From Comamonadaceae bacterium (GTDB lineage: Bacteria; Pseudomonadota; Gammaproteobacteria; Burkholderiales; Burkholderiaceae_C), in assembly GCA_013297985.1 (NCBI GenBank), contig JAAFIY010000003.1, positions 1 through 64,000 of the forward strand: DNA of 64,000 nucleotides, given 5' to 3'. This document shows positions 48,921-55,807 of this stretch, piece after piece. Made by a program: the position numbers and the translations under genes. Each line of letters opens with the position of its first letter. The stretch's first letter is position 1. The notes beneath the pieces were generated by a model, which ran no database searches, was not told the DNA's origin, and worked only from the letters and a program-made list of their open reading frames with translations.

Positions 48921-49418
48921 TTACAGCGGGTCCAGTTCGGACTCGTCATCGTCGGGCATCAGGCTGTGGATCAGCCGCGCCATTTCAACTGCCACCCGAG
49001 CGGCGTCGCGGCCCTTGTCGGTTTGGCGGGCCACGGCCTGGGCCATGTTTTCGGTGGTGAGGATGGCGTTGGCAATGGGCAGGCCGTATTCGAGCGCGAC
49101 GCGGCTGACACCGGCGCCCGATTCATTGGCCACCAGTTCAAAGTGATAGGTCTCGCCGCGGATGATGCAGCCCAGTGCCACCAAGGCGTCGTGCTCAGCG
49201 CGTTCGGCCAAGGCTTGCAGGGCCAGTGGGACTTCAAGCGCGCCGGGCACGGTGATGAGGTCAATGTCGGTTTCGGCCAAACCCAAAGCGGCCAACTCGG
49301 CCAGGCAGGCCGTGGCCAGGGCGCGGGTGACGTCTTCATTGAATCGGGCTTGCACGATGCCAATGCGCAGGCCGGTTCCGTCGAGATCGGCCAGGGGAGC
49401 TTGGTTTGCGCCTTGCAT
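48921..49418 (-). CDS. ribH: 6,7-dimethyl-8-ribityllumazine synthase
   Basis: 165 residues; makes lumazine from dihydroxybutanone phosphate and the pyrimidine. The motif [16 protein letters not shown] and the active-site [18 protein letters not shown] (catalytic histidine) are intact, and the C-terminal helices are present. It forms icosahedral or pentameric assemblies in other bacteria. It lies 121 bases after ribBX with a comamonad repeat between, and directly before nusB. Confidence 0.97.
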   Translation of the reverse strand: MQGANQAPLADLDGTGLRIGIVQARFNEDVTRALATACLAELAALGLAETDIDLITVPGALEVPLALQALAERAEHDALVALGCIIRGETYHFELVANESGAGVSRVALEYGLPIANAILTTENMAQAVARQTDKGRDAARVAVEMARLIHSLMPDDDESELDPL

Positions 49419-49463
49419 GAGATATCCGGGGTTGGGGCCACCCAGCGCGCGGCCGGGTGAACC

Positions 49464-49530
49464 GATTTACTACAAAAAATATAGCTGCTTAGGCTGATTT
49501 TATAAGCGCTAGCGGCTGATTGGGCAAAAA
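49464..49530 (+). repeat. Comamonad intergenic repeat between ribBX and ribH
   Basis: TTACTACAAAAAATATAGCT, GCTTAGGCTGATTTTATAAG and CGCTAGCGGCTGATTGGGC in order. It is an intact copy inside the rib operon. Confidence 0.88.
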
Positions 49531-49539
49531 ACGCTTGCC

Positions 49540-50670
49540 TTAGGCGCCCAGATAGCCCACCACTTCGAGCCCATAGCCCATCATGCTGGGCATGCGCCGC
49601 GGGTTGCCAAGCAGCTGCATGCGGCCCACGCCGCAGTCGCGCAAGATTTGCGCGCCTACGCCGTAGGTGCGCAAGTCCATGCGGCTGCCCCGCTGGGGCG
49701 CCTGCGCGGCGCGGGCGGTGCCTTCAAACTGGGCCAGCAATTGGTCGGCGCTTTCGCCGGCATTGAGCAGCACCAGCACGCCACAGCCCTGGCTGCGCAT
49801 ATGGCGCATGGCCGCGTCCAGGCTCCAGCTGTGCATCTTGCGTTGGGGTTCAAGCAGGTCAAACACGCTTAAAGGCTCATGCACCCGCACCGGTACCACC
49901 GCACCGGCTTCCCATTGGCCCATGACCAATGCCAGATGCACGCAGCCGCTGGGGGTATCGCGATAGGCGTTGACGGTGAAGGGGCCGTGCGCGGTCTCGA
50001 TGGCGCGGCTGCCCACCCTCTGGATGAGGGACTCGGTGCGGCTGCGGTGCTCAATCAAATCGGCGATGGTGCCGATCTTCAGCCCGTGCTCTAGCGCAAA
50101 ACGGCGCAGGTCACCCAGGCGGGCCATGGTGCCGTCGTCGTTCATGATTTCGCAAATGACGGCTGACGGCGCGCAACCGGCCATGGCCGCCAAGTCACAG
50201 CCTGCTTCGGTGTGGCCCGCCCGCATGAGCACACCGCCTTCAACAGCCTGCAGCGGGAACACGTGGCCTGGCTGCACCAAATCAGACGGCTGGGTGCGGG
50301 CGCCCACCGCCACTTGCACCGTGCGGGCCCGATCAGCCGCGCTGATGCCGGTGGTGACGCCTTCGGCCGCTTCAATGGACACGGTAAACGCGGTGCTGTG
50401 CTTGGTGCCGTTGCGCATGGCCATGGGCGGCAGGCCCAAATACTGCACACGCTCTTGCGTCAAGGTCAGGCAGATCAAACCCCGACCAAAGCGGGCCATG
50501 AAGTTGATGGCCTCGGGCGTGACGTGGTCAGACGCCAGCACCAGATCGCCTTCGTTTTCGCGGTCTTCGTCGTCCATCAAGATGACCATGCGGCCTGCTT
50601 TGAGTTCGGCCACGATCTCTGCAACGGGCGCAATGCCCACGGTGTCAGCGCTCAGGTGAGGGGCGTTCAT
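49540..50670 (-). CDS. ribB: 3,4-dihydroxy-2-butanone-4-phosphate synthase with degenerate GTP cyclohydrolase II domain (RibBX)
   Basis: 376 residues. The N-terminal DHBP synthase has the metal loop DDEDRENEGDLV at 33-44 and the histidine motif RAGHTEAGCDLA. The C-terminal half resembles GTP cyclohydrolase II (VRVHEPLSVFDLL, TYGVGAQILRDCGVGRM). It lacks the three zinc cysteines of RibA: residues after VRVHEPLSV have none in the expected C-x10-C-x-C spacing. This is the proteobacterial RibBX form, so cyclohydrolase activity must come from another gene. It overlaps ribE by four bases. Confidence 0.92.
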   Translation of the reverse strand: MNAPHLSADTVGIAPVAEIVAELKAGRMVILMDDEDRENEGDLVLASDHVTPEAINFMARFGRGLICLTLTQERVQYLGLPPMAMRNGTKHSTAFTVSIEAAEGVTTGISAADRARTVQVAVGARTQPSDLVQPGHVFPLQAVEGGVLMRAGHTEAGCDLAAMAGCAPSAVICEIMNDDGTMARLGDLRRFALEHGLKIGTIADLIEHRSRTESLIQRVGSRAIETAHGPFTVNAYRDTPSGCVHLALVMGQWEAGAVVPVRVHEPLSVFDLLEPQRKMHSWSLDAAMRHMRSQGCGVLVLLNAGESADQLLAQFEGTARAAQAPQRGSRMDLRTYGVGAQILRDCGVGRMQLLGNPRRMPSMMGYGLEVVGYLGA

Positions 50671-51329
50671 GGCGTGGCAGCTTCAAGGGTTGGGGTGACA
50701 GTGGGCATGGCAGCGCCAGCGCCTAACATGCGCTCGACATAGCGCGCAATCAAGTCCACTTCCAGATTGACGGCGCTACCGGCTTGCAGCACATGCAAGG
50801 CGGTGTGCTGCACCGTGTGGGGGATCAGATTGATGGCAATCAAGCTGTGATCGGCACGATCGGCCACACGGTTGACCGTCAAGCTCACGCCGTTGACGGT
50901 GATCGAGCCTTTGTAGGCCAAGTACTTGGCCAGTTCGCGCGGCACGGCGATGTCTAGCGCCCAGCTTTCGCCCACGGGCTCAAAGCGGCTGACTTGGCCC
51001 AAGCCATCGACATGGCCGCTGACCAAATGGCCGCCCAGGCGATCGTTGGCGCGCAAGGCTTTTTCTAGATTGACGGGGCCGATCTGGTTCAACCCAGCGG
51101 TGCGCTCCAGGGATTCAACTGAGCAGTCAATACAAAAGCTGGGGGCCGAAGCGTCCAGGGTAACCACCGTCATGCAGGCGCCGTTGATGGCAATGCTGTC
51201 GCCCAGGCCCACGTCATCCAGGTAGCCCGCTGGGGTGGCCAGACGCAGGCGTTTGCCGTGGGCGGCGGTGGCCCCCAAGGGAAGCACGTCGGTGATATGG
51301 CCGACGGCGGTGATGATTCCGGTAAACAT
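50667..51329 (-). CDS. ribE: Riboflavin synthase alpha chain
   Basis: 220 residues with two tandem lumazine-binding repeats: the first at about 1-97 (MFTGIITAVGHI through ALRANDRLGGHLVSGHVDG), the second with KGSITVNGVSLTVN and VNLEVDLIARYVERML. It joins two lumazines to give riboflavin. The stop overlaps the ribBX start (ATGA). It follows ribD by 45 bases, giving the order ribD-ribE-ribBX-ribH-nusB, typical of betaproteobacteria. Confidence 0.97.
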   Translation of the reverse strand: MFTGIITAVGHITDVLPLGATAAHGKRLRLATPAGYLDDVGLGDSIAINGACMTVVTLDASAPSFCIDCSVESLERTAGLNQIGPVNLEKALRANDRLGGHLVSGHVDGLGQVSRFEPVGESWALDIAVPRELAKYLAYKGSITVNGVSLTVNRVADRADHSLIAINLIPHTVQHTALHVLQAGSAVNLEVDLIARYVERMLGAGAAMPTVTPTLEAATP

Positions 51330-51374
51330 GCCCCAATTGTCGCAGCGCTGCGGGTTTGCCCGGTGTCGCCTAGG

Positions 51375-52649
51375 CTATTTGGGCGGGCTGGCCAAATCGG
51401 TGGGCCAGCAACGCCCAGCCGCCGGGGTGCGGGCCAGCAGGCGCAGGTCAGGGCCCACGCGCTGAGGCTCGCCCACCCAGGTCAGGGGCACGCCTTGGTT
51501 CAGATCACTCAGCGGCCCCAAATGCACCAGCGGCGCCCCGCCGGTGCCCAGCAGGGTGGGGGCCAGGTACACCAGCCATTCGTCGATCAATTCGGCGCGC
51601 GCTAGCGAAGCCAGCAGCTTGGCGCCCGCTTCCACATGCACTTCATTGACTTGGGCGCGGGCCAAGTCCGCCATCAGCGCCGCCAGATCCAGCTTTGCCT
51701 GGGCATCGCCGGGCGCTGCGGGCAAGCGCCGGACATCAGCGCCTTGGGCCTGCAGCGCTGATTGGCGATCTGCCGCCCCAGGTGCATCGGCGCTGCCGTA
51801 GATCCACACTTGGCGCGTGGGTTGAGTGGGGCGCAGCAAAGCGGCATCAACCGGGGTTTGGAAGGCTGAATCCACCACCACCAAATGCGGCTGACGGCTG
51901 GGCGGTGCGGCCACCTCGCGTACATCCAGCCGGGGGTTATCCGCCAGCACGGTGCCAATGCCGGTGAGCACCGCACAGGCCCGGGCCCGCCAAGCGCGGC
52001 CGTCAGCGCGGGCTGCCGGGCCAGTAATCCACTGGCTGGCGCCGTTGGCCAGCGCCGTTACGCCATCGAGCGACGCCGCTACCTTGGCGCGCACCCAAGG
52101 CCTGCCGCGCTGCATGCGGCTTAAAAAACCGATGTTGATGTCGCGTGCCGCCATCGCCACAGGGTGGTTGGCATCCAACACATCCACCTGCACCCCCGCC
52201 GTCCGCAGGCGCGCCACGCCCTGGCCCGCCACCAGGGGGTTGGGGTCAATCAGCGCCACCACCACCCGAGCCACCCCAGCGGCCACCAGCGCATCGGCGC
52301 AGGGCGGCGTGCGGCCGTGGTGCGAGCAGGGCTCCAGCGTCACAAACGCGGTGCCCCCCTTGATTGCTCCTAAATTTGTAGCTGCTTGCGCCGTAGATAC
52401 GGCCGAAGCGGCCGATTTGGCTACATGCCCCAAGCCCAACTGGGCCAGCGCATACGCCTCGGCATGGGCCTGGCCCGCAGCTTGGGTGTGGCCATGGGCC
52501 AGCACGGTGCCATTGGCGGCCACCAGCACGCAGCCCACCCGTGGATTGGGGTTAGACAGCGCCAGCGACCGCTCGGCCAAAGCCAGCGCGGCATGCAGCT
52601 GGGCCAGATCAGTGGGGGACGGATGGGGCAGTGCGGGCGCCGTGCTCAT
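51375..52649 (-). CDS. ribD: Bifunctional pyrimidine deaminase/reductase RibD with in-frame repeat insertion
   Basis: 424 residues from ATG 52649 (52667 also possible). The deaminase zinc site is HAE at 62-64 and PCSHHGRTPPC at 107-117; the reductase half starts near 175 (RPWVRAKVAASLDGVTA). In E. coli HAE and PCSHHGRTPPC are about 25 residues apart, here 43; the additional residues (about 75-97, Ala/Ser-rich) come from a comamonad repeat. All zinc ligands are kept, so the enzyme is probably active with a longer loop. It heads the rib operon. Confidence 0.95.
   Translation of the reverse strand: MSTAPALPHPSPTDLAQLHAALALAERSLALSNPNPRVGCVLVAANGTVLAHGHTQAAGQAHAEAYALAQLGLGHVAKSAASAVSTAQAATNLGAIKGGTAFVTLEPCSHHGRTPPCADALVAAGVARVVVALIDPNPLVAGQGVARLRTAGVQVDVLDANHPVAMAARDINIGFLSRMQRGRPWVRAKVAASLDGVTALANGASQWITGPAARADGRAWRARACAVLTGIGTVLADNPRLDVREVAAPPSRQPHLVVVDSAFQTPVDAALLRPTQPTRQVWIYGSADAPGAADRQSALQAQGADVRRLPAAPGDAQAKLDLAALMADLARAQVNEVHVEAGAKLLASLARAELIDEWLVYLAPTLLGTGGAPLVHLGPLSDLNQGVPLTWVGEPQRVGPDLRLLARTPAAGRCWPTDLASPPK
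52363..52430 (+). repeat. Comamonad repeat inserted inside ribD
   Basis: TTGCTCCTAAATTTGTAGCT then GCTTGCGCCGTAGATACGGC, diverged but aligned with the family head. It is read on the minus strand as in-frame codons 74-96 of ribD. Confidence 0.65.
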
Positions 52650-52684
52650 GGGGGCATGGTGCCGCAAAACCAGGGGGGGCAGCC

Positions 52685-52714
52685 GACGAACGGTGCGCGG
52701 GGGCCGATGAACGG
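52685..52714 (-). promoter_or_regulatory. Candidate AlgR/LytTR-type binding sites upstream of the minor-pilin operon
   Basis: On the minus strand the 9-mers CCGTTCGTC (52693-52685) and CCGTTCATC (52714-52706) are direct repeats separated by exactly 12 bases. CCGTTCGTC equals the known AlgR consensus, and 9+12 spacing is the layout used by LytTR regulators such as AgrA. The longer match (GCCGAYGAACGGT) is 12 of 13 identical. The nearer site ends 12 bases before the likely -35 region. Confidence 0.6.
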
Positions 52715-52726
52715 TCGTGACGCGGC

Positions 52727-52755
52727 TAGCGTGGCGCAGGACCGACTCCTACTAT
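52727..52755 (+). promoter_or_regulatory. Possible activator-dependent promoter of the minor-pilin operon
   Basis: TACTAT at 52750-52755 is a fair -10 box 7 bases before the fimT-type ATG; 17 bases upstream the -35 position reads TAGCGT, a poor match, as expected for an activated promoter. Transcription would start almost at the ATG, implying a very short leader without a Shine-Dalgarno. Confidence 0.4.
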
Positions 52756-52762
52756 CAGTGGC

Positions 52763-53386
52763 ATGAAGTTTCCTGCCCCAACACGCCATTTGACGCCCCC
52801 CGCCTTGCGGCGCTGGCCTGTCCAGGCGGGTTTCACGCTGATTGAATTGATGGTGACGATTGCGGTGCTCGCCGTCATCGTGGCCATCGCGGTACCCAAC
52901 TTGCAGCAGTTTGCAGTGCGCTCGCAGTTGAGCGGCTTGACCACCGACTTCGCCCGCGATGTGGCCCGCACCCGGCTAGAGGCCATCAGCCGTAACACCT
53001 GCGTCAAGATGTGTCTGTCGGCCAACACCTCCAACGCGCTCATCGGCACCACACCCACCTGTGATGCTTCGGGCAGTGACTGGCAGCCTGGCTGGGTGAT
53101 CTTTACCGCGCCCACCTGCAACACGGCCGAGGGCACCGGGGGCACCGGGGTGGTGGTGATCGCCATCCAACAAAGCGCCTATCCCAACCTGACATTGACC
53201 CAAGGCAGTGGCTCGGGTAACCCCGGCTTCTTCTTCTTTGATGCCAAAGGCCAGCCTGGCATGACGGCCGTGCGGTCTTTGACTGCCCAGCACGACGGCG
53301 GGCCGGGTCGTCTTACAGAGCGCGTGCTCTGTGTGTCTGCCGGAGGCCGCGTGAGCACCTTGGCTGGTTCTTCAACCTGTAGCTGA
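52763..53386 (+). CDS. fimT: FimT/FimU (GspH-type) minor pilin
   Basis: 207 residues. The prepilin peptidase site is [10 protein letters not shown], cutting before F with E at mature position 5, followed by a hydrophobic helix to about residue 45. GspH-type architecture follows, with paired cysteines CVKMC, TCDASGSDWQPGW and a C-terminal TCS. FimU/FimT primes type IV pilus assembly with PilV, PilW, PilX and PilE. It is first in the operon, next to a likely AlgR-type site. No Shine-Dalgarno is visible before ATG 52763. Confidence 0.92.
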   Translation: MKFPAPTRHLTPPALRRWPVQAGFTLIELMVTIAVLAVIVAIAVPNLQQFAVRSQLSGLTTDFARDVARTRLEAISRNTCVKMCLSANTSNALIGTTPTCDASGSDWQPGWVIFTAPTCNTAEGTGGTGVVVIAIQQSAYPNLTLTQGSGSGNPGFFFFDAKGQPGMTAVRSLTAQHDGGPGRLTERVLCVSAGGRVSTLAGSSTCS

Positions 53387-53398
53387 ATCGATCGCGTC

Positions 53399-54025
53399 AT
53401 GTTGAACCGTTCACACCGCCGCGCAGCGGCGCATTCAACCCCAGCAGGCCACGTGCGCCCCGGGCGTCGCCATCGCGGAGCCACGCTGATCGAAGTGCTG
53501 GTGGCTGTGCTCTTGCTGTCTATCGGCCTGTTGGGCATGGTGGGCCTGCAAGTGCGCACCATGGCCTATGAAAAAGGCTCTGCCGTACGGGCAGCTGCCT
53601 CCAATTTGGTGAGTGACATGTCCGAACGTGTGCGCGCCAACCAAGGCGCGGGTGCGTCGTATGTGTCCACCGGCACGTATGCGGCGCTGTCAGCCGCCAG
53701 TGTTACTTTGCCCAGCCCCAACTGCTACACCGCCGCCTGCACTCCGGCACAGTTGGCGGCTTTCGATCTTGCCAACTGGCGTCTGTCTGCACGTTCACAA
53801 ATGCCTGCTGGCGTCGGCGCAGTGCGCAACCCGCGCGCTGGCTTGTACGAAGTCACGGTGGCCTGGACAGACAAAGACTTTGTGGATTCCGCTGGCACTT
53901 TAGGCACCACGGCCACTTGCACAGCCACCACCACCGGAATTGCGGCACGCAATTGCTGCCCGGACTTTTTGACGGTTGTTGCTGCATCCGGCGTCCGCTG
54001 CGCCGTGGCCACCGTCTCGGATTAA
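53399..54025 (+). CDS. pilV: Type IV pilus minor pilin PilV
   Basis: 208 residues with a long 28-residue leader and cleavage motif HRGATLIEVLVAV, E at mature position 5. PilV-type features follow: GLLGMVGLQVRTMAYEKGSAVR helix, LVSDMSERVRANQ, and four or more cysteines in the C-terminal region (NCYTAACTP, ARNCCPDF). It begins 12 bases after fimT. Predicted to sit in the minor-pilin tip complex. The leader is longer than usual; an in-frame later start is not obvious. Confidence 0.9.
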   Translation: MLNRSHRRAAAHSTPAGHVRPGRRHRGATLIEVLVAVLLLSIGLLGMVGLQVRTMAYEKGSAVRAAASNLVSDMSERVRANQGAGASYVSTGTYAALSAASVTLPSPNCYTAACTPAQLAAFDLANWRLSARSQMPAGVGAVRNPRAGLYEVTVAWTDKDFVDSAGTLGTTATCTATTTGIAARNCCPDFLTVVAASGVRCAVATVSD

Positions 54026-54029
54026 GCGT

Positions 54030-55082
54030 ATGACAGCCCATCGTGTGAATCGCTTGCGTACCTTGACCTTGCGGGCACGCCAGCGAGGCCTGACGCTCAT
54101 CGAATTGATGGTGTCTCTGGTGGTGGGCCTGGTGCTGGTGCTGGCCGCCGCGCTGGCTTACCTGGGTACGCGCAATACGGCCAGCAGCCTAGACCAAGTC
54201 TCGCAGCTCAACGAGTCCGGCAAGCTGGCGCTTGACATCATCGCGCGCGAAATTCAAATGTCGTGCTACTACCCCATGACCTTTGGTGTGGGTACTACCA
54301 CCATCCCCAGCTGCGACGACCGCAACCCCCTGTCCAACCAGACCGGTTTTCCGGCTGTGGTGGCGGCATTGCCGATGTTGTTCGGCTGTGACAGCGGCAT
54401 CGTCCAGCACACCCAACGCACAGCGGTCAACAGCACACGCTGCAACACCGCCACGGCGGGTGCCTCAGCTGGCGGCAGTCTGGTGGTTAGCTACTTTGTC
54501 TGGCCGCGCGAAACGGGTGGCACGACTGGCTTGGGCACCGCATCGGCCACCGACTGCCTGCGCCAATCGGTACTGCAGTCAGGCTCGGCGGGTGACAGCG
54601 TGAACACCGACGCGAACGCACCGCAGTTCGTCTCCAACATCTTCAGTTTGCGACCCTTCACCTACACCAACTCAGATGGTGTGGCGGTCAGCACCAACAG
54701 CTTGTCTTGCGAAGGCAACGGCAACATCGCCGCCACTGCGTCACGCCAGCCGATGCTGTCGGGCGTAGAGCAAATGGTGCTGCGCTATGTGGTGCAGCCG
54801 GGGTACGTAGTCAAGGGCTTTGGCGGCGCTGGCAGGGCCTTCTACACGGCGGCAGATCTGAACTCTGCGGCGACCAACGACGACCTGCTGACCAACTGGC
54901 GGGCAGTCGTCACCGTGCGCGTGTGCTTGCTGATGTCCACGGCTGACCCCGTGCGCCAAGTCGGTGGAACCAATAACTACCGCAATTGCGACGGCACCAC
55001 CACCAACTACGCCACGGGCGAGCGCCGGGTGTTCAAGGCCTTTGAACGCAATGTGGCAGTGCGCAACAACTCCCGCTGGTAG
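54030..55082 (+). CDS. pilW: Type IV pilus minor pilin PilW
   Basis: 350 residues from ATG 54030. The cleavage motif is RQRGLTLIELMVSLVVG with E at mature position 5, and the mature helix has LAYLGTRNTASSLDQVSQLNESGKLALDIIAREIQMS. The C-terminal part is a large Cys-containing globular domain, typical of PilW (RYVVQPGYV, VRVCLLMS). It begins 4 bases after pilV. It should connect the PilVWXE core to PilY1 at the pilus tip. Confidence 0.92.
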   Translation: MTAHRVNRLRTLTLRARQRGLTLIELMVSLVVGLVLVLAAALAYLGTRNTASSLDQVSQLNESGKLALDIIAREIQMSCYYPMTFGVGTTTIPSCDDRNPLSNQTGFPAVVAALPMLFGCDSGIVQHTQRTAVNSTRCNTATAGASAGGSLVVSYFVWPRETGGTTGLGTASATDCLRQSVLQSGSAGDSVNTDANAPQFVSNIFSLRPFTYTNSDGVAVSTNSLSCEGNGNIAATASRQPMLSGVEQMVLRYVVQPGYVVKGFGGAGRAFYTAADLNSAATNDDLLTNWRAVVTVRVCLLMSTADPVRQVGGTNNYRNCDGTTTNYATGERRVFKAFERNVAVRNNSRW

Positions 55083-55094
55083 CACGAGGTGAGC

Positions 55095-55781
55095 ATGAAG
55101 AACCCAAGCGTTTCATTCGCCCGCATGCGGGGCTTAGCCTTGCCAGTGGTCATGATTTTTCTGGTGGTGATGGGCACCTTGGCCACCCTGGGTGTGCGCC
55201 GCGCAGTGGTGTCAGAGGCGCTGACGCGCAACCAGTTTGAGTTTGAAATTGCCCGCCAAGCCGCAGAGGCGGCCCTGCGCGACGCCGAGAGCGATGTGTT
55301 TCGAGTCACCAACGGCACGCCCTTGTGCACCCGAGACTGGAATCAGGGCCAATTCCGCCTGTTGGCCACGCCCGACTGCACCCAAGGCTTTTGCAACATC
55401 GAAACCGCAGGCGTGTACGCCGCAAGCGACTACAGCGCGGGCACCAACGCTCCGCCGTGGTGGCCTGCCGCCAAAAACGGCCGGTGGGATGACACCCCAG
55501 ACGACAAACCTAGCGTGGCAGACGGCGTGGGCAAAAAATGCAGTTTTACCGGCGGCGTGCCTTTTGGCACCTTCACTGGCGCTGGCGCCTATCCAGGCGT
55601 GGCCAAGCAGCCTGAGTACCTGATTGAGTTCATGAACTTCCAATACCGGTTCAGTGACCGCAGCGTGATCATGCGCGTCACAGCCCGAGGCTTTGGCTCG
55701 GGCGGCAGCAGCAATGGCAACGGCACCACCGAAGTGGTGTTGCAGAGCTTTATTCGCACAAACGATCTTGGCGCCAAGTAA
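55095..55781 (+). CDS. pilX: Type IV pilus minor pilin PilX
   Basis: 228 residues from ATG 55095, with GAGG just ahead (GTG at 55089 is in frame). The pilin-like N-terminus is MRGLALPVVMIFLVVMG; mature position 5 is valine, not glutamate, as for the tip pilins PilX/GspK that cap the filament. The ARQAAEAALRDAESDVF segment is the typical PilX motif. It begins 12 bases after pilW and ends 26 bases before pilY1. Confidence 0.9.
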   Translation: MKNPSVSFARMRGLALPVVMIFLVVMGTLATLGVRRAVVSEALTRNQFEFEIARQAAEAALRDAESDVFRVTNGTPLCTRDWNQGQFRLLATPDCTQGFCNIETAGVYAASDYSAGTNAPPWWPAAKNGRWDDTPDDKPSVADGVGKKCSFTGGVPFGTFTGAGAYPGVAKQPEYLIEFMNFQYRFSDRSVIMRVTARGFGSGGSSNGNGTTEVVLQSFIRTNDLGAK

Positions 55782-55807
55782 CAGCGCCTAAACAACAGGT
55801 GATCGTC

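Noticed and set aside
50671..52762. FMN riboswitch for the rib genes
   Set aside because: The gaps are too short and lack the conserved FMN-aptamer blocks.
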